A stretch of 20,744 nt of DNA, taken from positions 21,917-42,660 of the forward strand of contig DAZE01000007.1 in the NCBI GenBank assembly GCA_002507175.1, in the 5' to 3' direction. The position numbers and the translations under genes are program-made. Numbering within the stretch: position 1 is the first letter of the stretch; each line of letters opens with the position of its first letter. Under the pieces are notes generated by a model that worked only from the letters and a program-made list of their open reading frames with translations, searched no databases and had not been told where the DNA came from. Origin of the DNA: Euryarchaeota archaeon UBA558. GTDB taxonomy: Archaea > Thermoplasmatota > Poseidoniia > Poseidoniales > Thalassarchaeaceae. This document shows, piece by piece, positions 6,628 to 14,189 of this stretch.

Positions 6628-8082
6628 ATGGGAAAATCTGGTTTTCATAGATTCAAATTATCCAAGTACGTCTTGGAGGCCCTAGACTCAAAGGGTTGGA
6701 AAAAACCGACTGAGATTCAGAGAGAAACCCTACAGGCGGCATTGTATGGTAGGGATTTGATCGGCCAGGCTCAGACTGGCTCTGGTAAAACAGCCGCGTT
6801 TGGAATTCCCATAATAGAGGCAACCTCTGCCACGAGACAAACACAATCGCTGATACTATGTCCGACAAGAGAACTCGCTGTCCAAGTAGCAAGTGAAATG
6901 GAATGGCTGCAAGGCGACAAAGGCCTTGCCATCGAGACAGTTTATGGTGGGACAGACTTGGAGCGTCAAGCGAAGAAATTGAATGCAGGTGTGGACATAA
7001 TTGTCGGGACGCCCGGCAGGGTTATTGATATGACCAAAAGAGGTCATTTAGAGCTTTCAAATATCGAAATATTCTGTTTGGATGAGGCAGATAGGATGTT
7101 GGACATGGGCTTCTTTCCCGACGTAATGTGGATAATTTCACAAGCGCCAAACCGAAAACAGACCCTTCTTTTCAGTGCGACATTCCCCCAAGAAGTCTTA
7201 GATGCTTCAGAGGAACTCCTCAACGATCCTGAGCAGGTCTTCACTGGCGGCACTGAGATAGAGGTGCCAGAAATCGACCAGAAACACATACGAATCGGAC
7301 GCGGGAACAAACTCTGGGCACTCGGTAGAATCCTCCTAACGATGTCAGATAGCGATCAGGTACTCGTCTTTACCAACACAAAAAGGATGGCGGATCTACT
7401 AGTAGAGAGGCTCTCAAAACACCGCTTTGAGTCGAAGGCTCTTCATGGTGAAATACCGCAGAAAAAAAGAGAGAGGATACTCGCCGAGTTCCGAGAGAAT
7501 CAACTCAATATTCTAATTGCGACGGACGTTGCAGCACGAGGGATTGATATCGATAGCATAACCCATGTGGTCAATTACGACCTTCCAGTGGAGACCGAAT
7601 CCTACGTCCACAGAATTGGTAGGACCGGAAGGATGGGGAGGTCCGGTGTGGCTTGGTCCCTAGTGTCAAATGACGACCTGGCCCAACTCGATAGGATTTC
7701 GTCAACCTGGAACCTCACCATACCCGAGAAAGAGGCGCCTGATCTTCCAGATGGAACTGATCGCGATCCTGTCAGAAGGCGCGAGGACTGGGACGAGATT
7801 TCCGATCCGTTTGGAATGGTAAAGATACGTATATCGGTAAGTGACAGGGAGGCATCGAAACGCGAATTGGCCGATTGGTTGAAGAAAGAAGCAAGGATTC
7901 CTGATTTGGCGATAGGTGAAATTGAAATCACAGACGCTCACACCACTTTCGAGATCCACGTTGAAAAGGCAGGAAGAACTCTAGAGATCCTGAAAAAGAG
8001 AAAGTGGGGCAAATCAGAACTAGAGCCGTTTTTGATCGAGCGTGAACCCGTTGAGTTCAACCGTAACCACGCTCTCGTCTGA
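6628..8082 (+). CDS. DEAD-box RNA helicase with DbpA/CsdA-like C-terminal domain
   Basis: This 484-aa ATP-dependent RNA helicase has every DEAD-box motif in order: the Q motif GWKKPTEIQ (23-31), motif I AQTGSGKT (48-55), Ia PTRELA (79-84), Ib TPGR (128-131), II DEAD (152-155), III SAT (183-185), a motif IV-like VFTNT, V ATDVAARGID (298-307) and VI HRIGRTGR (328-335). The C-terminal segment (about 397-470) is a compact alpha/beta region like the RNA-binding RRM-like domain of bacterial DbpA and CsdA/DeaD, which guides those enzymes to rRNA. That suggests a role in ribosome assembly or cold-stress RNA remodelling. GAGG precedes the ATG. The gene sits 9 bases after the 94-aa gene and 2 bases before tusA. 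Bacterial-like domain structure hints at past transfer; this is inference. Confidence 0.93.
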   Translation: MGKSGFHRFKLSKYVLEALDSKGWKKPTEIQRETLQAALYGRDLIGQAQTGSGKTAAFGIPIIEATSATRQTQSLILCPTRELAVQVASEMEWLQGDKGLAIETVYGGTDLERQAKKLNAGVDIIVGTPGRVIDMTKRGHLELSNIEIFCLDEADRMLDMGFFPDVMWIISQAPNRKQTLLFSATFPQEVLDASEELLNDPEQVFTGGTEIEVPEIDQKHIRIGRGNKLWALGRILLTMSDSDQVLVFTNTKRMADLLVERLSKHRFESKALHGEIPQKKRERILAEFRENQLNILIATDVAARGIDIDSITHVVNYDLPVETESYVHRIGRTGRMGRSGVAWSLVSNDDLAQLDRISSTWNLTIPEKEAPDLPDGTDRDPVRRREDWDEISDPFGMVKIRISVSDREASKRELADWLKKEARIPDLAIGEIEITDAHTTFEIHVEKAGRTLEILKKRKWGKSELEPFLIEREPVEFNRNHALV

Positions 8083-8084
8083 TC

Positions 8085-8351
8085 ATGGCGAACCTCCGAC
8101 TAGATCTGACGGGCCAACTCTGTCCAATACCCGTCCACGAGTCAAGACGGGCTATGGAGCATTCCGCTGATGATGATGTCATCGAGGTGCTTAGCGATGA
8201 TCCAGAGTCGCTCCACGACATTCCTGCACTGTGTACCCGGAAAGGCTACGCTTGTAATGTAATCAGGGGTGATGACCAAGTTTTCACATTCATCATCAGT
8301 AAATACAAAACCGATTCCAATCCACACCGCGATAACGGGACAACACCTTAG
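8085..8351 (+). CDS. tusA: TusA-family sulfur carrier protein
   Basis: TusA/SirA-like proteins carry persulfide sulfur on a cysteine, for tRNA 2-thiouridine, molybdenum cofactor or other sulfur uses. The 88-aa product has the family motif LCPIPVHESRRAM, with the persulfide-bearing Cys13 in C-P-x-P, followed by the beta-alpha-beta-alpha-beta-beta fold: VIEVLSDDPES, then a helix, then the FTFII strand. The C-terminal 12 residues (after Lys76) extend beyond the usual family end. Its start is 2 bases after the helicase stop, so they are probably one transcript. No desulfurase, TusBCD or TusE gene is visible nearby, so the sulfur donor and acceptor cannot be inferred here. No strong Shine-Dalgarno precedes it; translational coupling is likely. 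Confidence 0.88.
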   Translation: MANLRLDLTGQLCPIPVHESRRAMEHSADDDVIEVLSDDPESLHDIPALCTRKGYACNVIRGDDQVFTFIISKYKTDSNPHRDNGTTP

Positions 8352-8381
8352 CCCAATGCTAATACAGTTTCAAAGGAGATC

Positions 8382-9005
8382 ATGGCAATGAACATCAAGG
8401 AAATCGAATATGTCCCCGCAGAAGCTAGTCTGCCGACTGATCATGGCGAATTCAAAATCCGAATCTTCAACGACGCCTCCAAAGGTCTAGATCACGTTGC
8501 CTTGACAATGGGCGATATGGTGGGTCCAGATCCAACACCAGTAAGGATTCATTCAGAATGTCTTACAGGGGATGCATTCGGAAGCCTAAGGTGCGATTGC
8601 GGCCCACAATTGAAAGCAGCTCTAGCAGAAATTAACACGATTGGATATGGGTGCCTTGTTTATTTAAGACAGGAAGGGAGGGGGATTGGGCTGAAGGCGA
8701 AGATACAAGCCTACAACCTACAGGACTCCGGGGCAGATACATTGGATGCGAATCTGATGTTAGGCCACCCTGGAGATGCTAGAGACTACACCTTGGCGGC
8801 CACCATTTTGAAGGCAGTGGGCATAGAGAGAATTAGCTTGATGACTAACAATCCCGATAAAGTTGAACAATTGATCTCTCACGGTATCGATGTCGTAGAA
8901 AGACTACCATTGATTGTCGGAGTCAGCGCGCAGAATAGAGACTATCTCGTGACCAAAGCGAAAAGGATGGGACACGTAATTGATAACGAGGACCTTGGTG
9001 AATAG
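8382..9005 (+). CDS. ribA: GTP cyclohydrolase II (riboflavin synthesis)
   Basis: RibA opens the GTP imidazole ring to give the diaminopyrimidine precursor of riboflavin, releasing formate and pyrophosphate. The 207-aa protein matches the length of stand-alone bacterial RibA. The zinc ligands are Cys60, Cys71 and Cys73 (HSECLTGDAFGSLRCDCG). LRQEGRGIGL (95-104) binds the phosphates, and Tyr111 in the following KIQAYNLQDSG is at the position of the catalytic tyrosine. TNNPDKV (155-161) is also conserved. GGAG lies 3 bases before the ATG at 8382 and 9 bases before a second in-frame ATG at 8388; either could be used. Many archaea use the unrelated ArfA (GTP cyclohydrolase III) instead, so this bacterial-type enzyme is notable. 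It ends 2 bases before the 3' end of the opposing tRNA-His. Confidence 0.94.
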   Translation: MAMNIKEIEYVPAEASLPTDHGEFKIRIFNDASKGLDHVALTMGDMVGPDPTPVRIHSECLTGDAFGSLRCDCGPQLKAALAEINTIGYGCLVYLRQEGRGIGLKAKIQAYNLQDSGADTLDANLMLGHPGDARDYTLAATILKAVGIERISLMTNNPDKVEQLISHGIDVVERLPLIVGVSAQNRDYLVTKAKRMGHVIDNEDLGE

Positions 9006-9007
9006 CC

Positions 9008-9083
9008 TGGGGCCGTGGCCGGGACTTGAACCCGGGCCGGCGGGACCACAACCCACCGTGCTAACCGCTACACTACCACAGCC
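9008..9083 (-). tRNA. tRNA-His (GTG)
   Basis: On the minus strand the sequence folds as a full cloverleaf: acceptor GCTGTGG/CCACGGC, D stem GTGT/GCAC, anticodon stem GTGGG/CCCGC with loop TTGTGGT (anticodon GTG) and T arm CCGGG-TTCAAGT-CCCGG. The extra 5' G at 9083 pairs with C73 (9011), the identity feature of tRNA-His, and the CCA end is encoded (9010-9008). No intron. The 3' end lies 2 bases from the ribA stop on the other strand, with no T-run terminator visible in the downstream part of ribA. Confidence 0.97.
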
Positions 9084-9108
9084 GTAGTAACCACCCCTCA
9101 ATGCAACT

Positions 9109-9117
9109 GTATTTCAT
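9109..9117 (-). promoter_or_regulatory. Possible TATA element of tRNA-His
   Basis: TGAAATACA on the minus strand lies about 26-34 bases upstream of the tRNA 5' end, the expected distance for an archaeal tRNA promoter. Weak match; called from position. Confidence 0.3.
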
Positions 9118-9182
9118 CCCTTCCGCAAAATTTGCCCATCTGGACCGAGAGTTTGAAACGGTGCAGCCAGAACAAAACAACG

Positions 9183-11510
9183 ATGGCAAGAGGCTTCGGG
9201 GTCATCCTAATTGTTATCGGGCTGGCCTGCCAAGTAGCAGCAGACACCCCTGTCGGCTCACACCAGCATCCAGTATTCGATAGCCAACTTGAATCTGAAT
9301 CTTGGATAATTTCATCCACCACTGGCTTTTCAGATGAAAGTGCGGCTTATTCCTCCGCTTCAGTTGACCAAGGAACCCTCAATTTTACACATTCAAGGCC
9401 CTCCAGCACGTCCGATTACACATCATATGCCACAGTATCCGAGACCGGATCTTCTTTTGCCACTGGCCTCCCGAACGGGGACTATTCATGGTCGAAGGGC
9501 CCGGATATCATAGTCTCTGATTTTACCTTCCAAGGGCTTTATGATATGCAAATCATTCAGGTCTCCCTTGCGGTCCACGTGGAAATCCCTGATGCTATGC
9601 CATCAGATGAGGTAATGATCGTGTTTGAGACAGAAACGGAAATTCAGTTGGTCACCACTATCGCAAGAACCTCAGCGCCCATCAATAGATTCTCTGCCCC
9701 TTTGATTTACAGTCTAGGGAATCCCTCTAACCTCAATTGGTCGCTACTCGAAGGATCTTCTGTCAAAATAGATTATGTCAGTGACGGCGCTCCAGATGAT
9801 TCCGAGGTTCGAGTAGATGCCGTCGGCATTCAGGTATCCTACTATCAGCCATGGTATGGATTTGAGAATGTAAAGGCTCAGACTACAATTTCGAGGGATC
9901 AATTCCCTGTCTTAGACTTCGATGCCTCCATAGGTGAAACTACGGGACTCTCATTGTCCAATTGCGGTCTGAGTCCTAGTACAGACATGACAGGCGAGTG
10001 GACAATTTATGGCATTGAAACACCGTACCAACAAGCACTTGGAAGGATACATCTGTTTGCAGATGAGGGCCTAGATGCCTCCCTTTACGTTAGGGTTGAT
10101 GGAGGTGAATGGATAACATGGTCCGTAGGAGCGCTTCTTCCGAGTCTGGATGTTTTAGATGTATCAATCGAAATAAGGCAAGGATGTTTGAGTAAAATCA
10201 GGGTTGATGTAAATGATCCGACGCTTGTGATATCAGGGGAGGTCCACGGGGATTTCGATGACCTTGTCGGAGATCTTAGCCAACTCAGGTTTGCGATTGG
10301 CCCCAACCTAGCAGTTGAGTACGCCATCCAGGGCGGCCCATTCAATCTGATTGTCCCTGTTGGAGAATTTTTGCCAGCGGATCAGGGGGACCTAGAGCTC
10401 GGATTGGGTGTCAGGTTTCAATGGTCATCTGATGGGACGCCGGAAACGGCAAACGTACTGATACACCAATTGGAGATAGACGGTGGGTTCACGGTGGATA
10501 TTGACCAGTCGCCAGTATGCCAAAACCCAGCACGTGTAGAACTCATCGAGGATGAAGGCGGGATTTCGATTCCTATCCTTAGTGGCTGCTCGGACGACAG
10601 AGACCTCCTTTCTGAATTGGATATGACATTCGCACCCCGATCAAATGGAATTCTAGATCTGGATAAGTCTGGATCAGATCTGCTGATAACGCCTCTCAAA
10701 GACTCCAGTGGAACTACAGTTGTTGATCTTCAAGTCTGGGACTCTAGCGGGAACACTTGGTCGGGATCCTTCGTCGTGTCAGTGCAAGAAGTATCGGATC
10801 CACCTTCCATAGGCGGCATCCCAACCACTATATCCGCAGAATTGGGTGAGAAAACGACAATCCCTATTTCTATTCAAGATCCGGATTCAGATGAACTTTC
10901 GATTACTACTTCAAGGTCATGGGCAATTATCGAGGGGGGCAATCTAGTGATTGAGCCAATATTGCCAGGTCCGACACAGCTCACAATCACAGTTGGAGAT
11001 GGAATTCTATTCACTGAACTGGAACTTGAGGTCATGGTCCGGGCATTGCCAGAATTATCCGTCTTCAGCGTGACCTCTCAAGACATCGACTTGTTGGGCG
11101 ATATTGAGCCTGGACTTTTGGTGGATTTGGTCTATACAGTGGAAAATAGCGGCAAAGGTACAGCATTCGACATTGATGTTTCATGTTGGGTGAACGACGT
11201 TCTCTACGAAACAGTCAGAGTCCCAATCATACCTGCCGAGACTATCATGGAGGCGTTTTGCAGCGTTCCTGTACCTACTGAGGAGGGGCCATTTAGAATA
11301 ACACTGGAGATCTCCTCCAAAGAACAGACTATCTCGGACAGATCTCAATTGACCTACGAGGTGGTTTCATTTGTGGATGACCCTGATGAGGATTCTGGAC
11401 TACTATTGAGTGAAAATTCGATAATCATCCTGCTTTTGATCGGATTCATAACTCTGTTATCCATAGCTTTCCTCATCGGCCCCAATAGAATAAGAAGACC
11501 TTATGAGTGA
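9183..11510 (+). CDS. Secreted, C-terminally membrane-anchored beta-sandwich surface protein
   Basis: This 775-aa protein has a signal peptide (MARGFGVILIVIGLACQVAA) and a C-terminal membrane helix (SIIILLLIGFITLLSIAFLIG) followed by a short basic tail, so nearly all of it would face outward. The body is strand-rich and acidic. Around residues 455-620 there are two cadherin/Ig-like repeats (IPILSGCSDD..., IPISIQDPDSDELSITT), with D-x-D-x-D-type turns that may bind calcium. About 620-730 is a CARDB-like module (VDLVYTVENSGKGTAFDIDV). Such proteins are typical of archaeal surface layers and adhesion or sensing. The frame opens upstream at 9132, but the ATG at 9183 gives the clean signal peptide. 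It is divergent from tRNA-His and converges with cbf5 about 150 bases downstream. Specific role unknown. Confidence 0.85.
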   Translation: MARGFGVILIVIGLACQVAADTPVGSHQHPVFDSQLESESWIISSTTGFSDESAAYSSASVDQGTLNFTHSRPSSTSDYTSYATVSETGSSFATGLPNGDYSWSKGPDIIVSDFTFQGLYDMQIIQVSLAVHVEIPDAMPSDEVMIVFETETEIQLVTTIARTSAPINRFSAPLIYSLGNPSNLNWSLLEGSSVKIDYVSDGAPDDSEVRVDAVGIQVSYYQPWYGFENVKAQTTISRDQFPVLDFDASIGETTGLSLSNCGLSPSTDMTGEWTIYGIETPYQQALGRIHLFADEGLDASLYVRVDGGEWITWSVGALLPSLDVLDVSIEIRQGCLSKIRVDVNDPTLVISGEVHGDFDDLVGDLSQLRFAIGPNLAVEYAIQGGPFNLIVPVGEFLPADQGDLELGLGVRFQWSSDGTPETANVLIHQLEIDGGFTVDIDQSPVCQNPARVELIEDEGGISIPILSGCSDDRDLLSELDMTFAPRSNGILDLDKSGSDLLITPLKDSSGTTVVDLQVWDSSGNTWSGSFVVSVQEVSDPPSIGGIPTTISAELGEKTTIPISIQDPDSDELSITTSRSWAIIEGGNLVIEPILPGPTQLTITVGDGILFTELELEVMVRALPELSVFSVTSQDIDLLGDIEPGLLVDLVYTVENSGKGTAFDIDVSCWVNDVLYETVRVPIIPAETIMEAFCSVPVPTEEGPFRITLEISSKEQTISDRSQLTYEVVSFVDDPDEDSGLLLSENSIIILLLIGFITLLSIAFLIGPNRIRRPYE

Positions 11511-11659
11511 GGGGCGGATAATCTCATTTTCATGCATAATTTCTATAAGTCTCTCATTGGGGCACCGAAATCCCCGCGGTGAGTTAGTTGAACCCTACTA
11601 CCCTCCTCATTAGATTAGAAACTGCTGAGTGGGTTTACGAAGAACACGAACTGAATTAG
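11511..11659. other. Gap between convergent genes with hairpins and a TATA-like element
   Basis: The 149 bases between the surface-protein gene and cbf5 carry no convincing ORF. They contain TTCTATAAG (11541-11549). A GGGG/CCCC hairpin follows (11559-11562 with 11572-11575). A longer fold pairs TTAGTT with AACTGA (11584-11589, 11649-11654) and, inside it, AACCC-t-ACT with AGTGGGTT (11591-11599, 11628-11635). No T-run terminator is seen. They may be 3' ends of the two genes or a small RNA. Confidence 0.35.
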
Positions 11660-12634
11660 CTACTTCCGACCGGACCAAGTACCTGGGTACGCACTTTTTT
11701 CCATCAGGACAACCTTTGGCCTAATTGCTTCTCCAATTGACATCTGTGGTAATTGATCGGATTCGATGATTAATTCTCCGATTGCCACAGCCTCTCCCTT
11801 ACCGCTCCATAAAACGATCTTGTCACCAGGCTTCAAGCCTTTGTCTATCTGATAAATGCCAGGAACGGCCAGTGGTGCGCCGTGGCAAATTGAAGCGATT
11901 GCAGAGTCTCTTACCCAAGCCCCTGGCATTTTCAAGAGGAAACTTTCTACAGGTGCAATCAGCTTTCTAAGGGCGGCCTCATCTCCCTGATCAGCCAGTA
12001 ATGCGGCGTCTGTGAGTTGTTGCATGCTGCATAACATTGTCTGGTCAAACACTCCAGTTTTGTCTCTGTGCAATTCGACCAATTCGCACTCAGACCCCAA
12101 GATCAAGCCAATATCTCTTGCCAGTGTTCTGATGTAGGTACCTGCCTGACATGAAACTCGGACGCAATGTAGGCCATTTCCAACGTCACTTTCCAAGAGT
12201 CTGATATCTTTGATCACCCTTGTCCTTACCCTTACTTTGACTGCAGATTCCAAGGGAGGCACGTTGTAGATCTCACCACTCAACCCCATCAGTAAATCTT
12301 CAATTTCTGTGGTATTGTGTTTTGGATCAATCTTGAGGACAGCTATATACGTTTTATCCGTGGAGAGTACGAACTCTGTTAACCTCGTCGCTTTACCAAG
12401 TAGAAGGGTCAGCCCGCCAGTTGCGAATGGGTCAAGCGTACCACCATGACCAAGCCTATTGAGGCCTAAAATCCCACGGGCCCACGCTGCTAGTTGATGA
12501 CTGCTTGGCCCCGGCGGTTTGTCCACGAGAATTATTCCGGATTGCATCAGTTGTGAAAGATCCCGATCGTATGGGTTGCATCCGTACTTGTTCGAGATGA
12601 CAGGCGAGTCGCCAATTGAGATTTTAGTATTCAA
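11660..12634 (-). CDS. cbf5: Archaeal Cbf5, pseudouridine synthase of H/ACA RNPs
   Basis: Cbf5 (dyskerin homologue) is the catalytic subunit of archaeal H/ACA ribonucleoproteins, with Nop10, Gar1 and L7Ae. It also modifies tRNA U55. The 324-aa protein has the TruB-family motif GHGGTLDP with catalytic Asp68, then a second conserved segment GTYIRTLARDIG (165-176). A C-terminal PUA domain (about 236-315) includes SAIASICHGAPLAVPGI, very close to other archaeal Cbf5 proteins. An N-terminal stretch before VDKPPGPSSHQ is as expected for Cbf5 and longer than in bacterial TruB. The start is a TTG at 12634 that overlaps the TGA of cmk. It is last in the block DUF106-cmk-cbf5, a gene order known in archaea. 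No H/ACA guide RNA was recognised nearby. Confidence 0.94.
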   Translation of the reverse strand: MNTKISIGDSPVISNKYGCNPYDRDLSQLMQSGIILVDKPPGPSSHQLAAWARGILGLNRLGHGGTLDPFATGGLTLLLGKATRLTEFVLSTDKTYIAVLKIDPKHNTTEIEDLLMGLSGEIYNVPPLESAVKVRVRTRVIKDIRLLESDVGNGLHCVRVSCQAGTYIRTLARDIGLILGSECELVELHRDKTGVFDQTMLCSMQQLTDAALLADQGDEAALRKLIAPVESFLLKMPGAWVRDSAIASICHGAPLAVPGIYQIDKGLKPGDKIVLWSGKGEAVAIGELIIESDQLPQMSIGEAIRPKVVLMEKSAYPGTWSGRK

Positions 12635-13170
12635 AACTCAACCCCCATGATTTTCAAAACCATCTCCAAAACTTCTGATTCTCCCATGTCATCTGCTTCA
12701 ATGATGTGGGTGTAGGGACTCATGTCATTCAGATCTATTCCATACAACTCCATGTATCTGTGACTATCATCAATATGCCTCCTAGTGGCACGATCTAGAT
12801 TGTCCATATAGGACCCGCCATCTCTTTGCATCAGCCTTTTCCCACGCTCCTCCAAAGTTGTTGAAATATGCAGACGGGGTATTTCGATTGAGAGGCCCTC
12901 CGCCCACCATCCAGATAGCCTACTTTCTACAACCTCAGGCCCTGATTGATCCATCATCAGTGACTTCAGAGCCGCATCCAAAGCCCTGTCAATATCAAGG
13001 TTTTCGCGGCACAAACTACTGAATTCCTCGACTGTCAGACCCCTTTTTTTCGCGTGATCCCGGAAAATGTCGCCACCGTTTGCGGACCTCCAACCGGTTC
13101 TGTGGCAAATCCCACTCACAAGCGTACTTGTGCCACTTCCTGGAGGCCCGCTTACGGTCAGCCTTAACAC
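12631..13170 (-). CDS. cmk: Archaeal cytidylate kinase
   Basis: Cmk phosphorylates CMP and dCMP with ATP for pyrimidine nucleotide supply. The 179-aa product has the short archaeal form. It has a P-loop GPPGSGTST (8-16) near the N-terminus, GDIFRDHAKKRGLTVEEFS (NMP-binding region), DIDRALD, and an ESRLSGWW segment corresponding to the family's E-x-R-L-x-G-W. In the P-loop, threonine occupies the usual lysine position; archaeal Cmk proteins with G-T-G-T-T-T loops are known, so this is a family variant, not damage. The start is a GTG at 13170 directly after the DUF106 stop, with GGAGAT immediately upstream. The stop overlaps the cbf5 start by 4 bases. Tight coupling of the three genes is evident. 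Confidence 0.92.
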   Translation of the reverse strand: MLRLTVSGPPGSGTSTLVSGICHRTGWRSANGGDIFRDHAKKRGLTVEEFSSLCRENLDIDRALDAALKSLMMDQSGPEVVESRLSGWWAEGLSIEIPRLHISTTLEERGKRLMQRDGGSYMDNLDRATRRHIDDSHRYMELYGIDLNDMSPYTHIIEADDMGESEVLEMVLKIMGVEF

Positions 13171-14070
13171 CTATCTCCACTCCTCCAGACACACTCGACA
13201 ACGCATCGAGCCCCGTGAGGTCTTTTGCGTGTCAGTGTTGCCACAAGAGGGGCATCTCAAGGATGTGTTCGCCCCCGATGTCCTTTTTGAGGATCTACTG
13301 GGCGGTTTTCTGTTTGTTGGCCTTGATCTTTGAATCGATCGTTGAGACCTGGCTCTACCCTCTGCAGGTCGCTTATCTTCGAGTAGATGGAGAAGGGGTT
13401 CCGGTATCTTGGTACCACTGATAACTAAATTGTGCCTGGCAAGCCTGAAGATCTTGATGTGCCTGTCTATGATTCTGCCGAATGGCGCACTGAGCATGAT
13501 GTAAATTGCTACCCAGGCAGGGAATATGAATAGAAACCTCTCTTCGAAACCCCACTCTGGCCTCCAAGGGAGACTGACGTATGTGACTCTGAACTCCTCG
13601 ACTGAGTAGCCTATCCAGGTGAAAATCCCGATGACGAAAACTATTGTGTACATCATTGGCTTCATTGTCATAGAAGTCATCTTCGCGCTCTCGGGTGTCA
13701 TTTCCATCTGAAGTCGGTTCATTTTTTCCATCCTTGCGGTGTCCCTGGACTGCCTTGCATCCATGAGTTGTTTTCTGATTTCTTTGCTCCTGTGGGATAA
13801 ATGCAATTGCATTATTGGATCCATGAAAACTCCTCTGATGACGGTGTTTACTACCATCATGGTAGTCCCAACAAGAAATACTGTGAGAACAAAGAATTCC
13901 CCATCATATGGCAGGACAGGCTCTATGATAGTACCTGCTGCATCTGCAAGGCCCTCTCTGATCCCCTCGTTGATGCTTAATAGTAACATCATTCCAAGCA
14001 GCACGAGCATTGGCATCATCATGCTTGATAGAGCTTCCGCTTGAGGATCACCAGTGCCCGCCTCAGCCAT
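13171..14070 (-). CDS. DUF106 (EMC3/TMCO1, Oxa1-superfamily) membrane protein with C-terminal zinc ribbon
   Basis: DUF106 proteins are archaeal members of the Oxa1/YidC/Get1/EMC3/TMCO1 superfamily, which help insert membrane proteins. From the ATG at 14070 (preceded by AGGT) the protein is 299 aa. It shows an N-terminal membrane helix (about 18-35), a second (about 59-76), a cytosolic coiled coil rich in Arg, Met and Gln (about 95-140, HRSKEIRKQLMDARQSRD), a third helix (MMYTIVFVIGIFTWIGYSV) and a further one near 200-215. After a basic, Ser/Arg-rich linker comes a zinc ribbon, CPSC...CRVC (273-294). This tail is not part of the usual family. The frame extends to 14178 without typical family sequence. 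It is directly upstream of cmk; in many archaea this neighbourhood also holds secY and adk, not seen here. Confidence 0.88.
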   Translation of the reverse strand: MAEAGTGDPQAEALSSMMMPMLVLLGMMLLLSINEGIREGLADAAGTIIEPVLPYDGEFFVLTVFLVGTTMMVVNTVIRGVFMDPIMQLHLSHRSKEIRKQLMDARQSRDTARMEKMNRLQMEMTPESAKMTSMTMKPMMYTIVFVIGIFTWIGYSVEEFRVTYVSLPWRPEWGFEERFLFIFPAWVAIYIMLSAPFGRIIDRHIKIFRLARHNLVISGTKIPEPLLHLLEDKRPAEGRARSQRSIQRSRPTNRKPPSRSSKRTSGANTSLRCPSCGNTDTQKTSRGSMRCRVCLEEWR

Positions 14071-14189
14071 GAGGCAACCTAAAAGCCACAAATCATGAAG
14101 ACTTCGGTCCTCCTTGTGCAGCAGGCCAGAAATTGAAAGACATCTGGGACCATCCAACAGCCGGCCTTGAACATCCAACTAGATTTCAG

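Noticed and set aside
11560..11655. A C/D-box or H/ACA guide RNA beside cbf5
   Set aside because: CTGA motifs occur but there is no convincing C box. The fold has an internal loop on one side only, unlike an H/ACA pocket with guide sequence on both sides.
12631..13170. Loss of the P-loop lysine in Cmk as evidence of an inactive enzyme
   Set aside because: Archaeal cytidylate kinases with threonine at this position are known, and the other motifs are intact.
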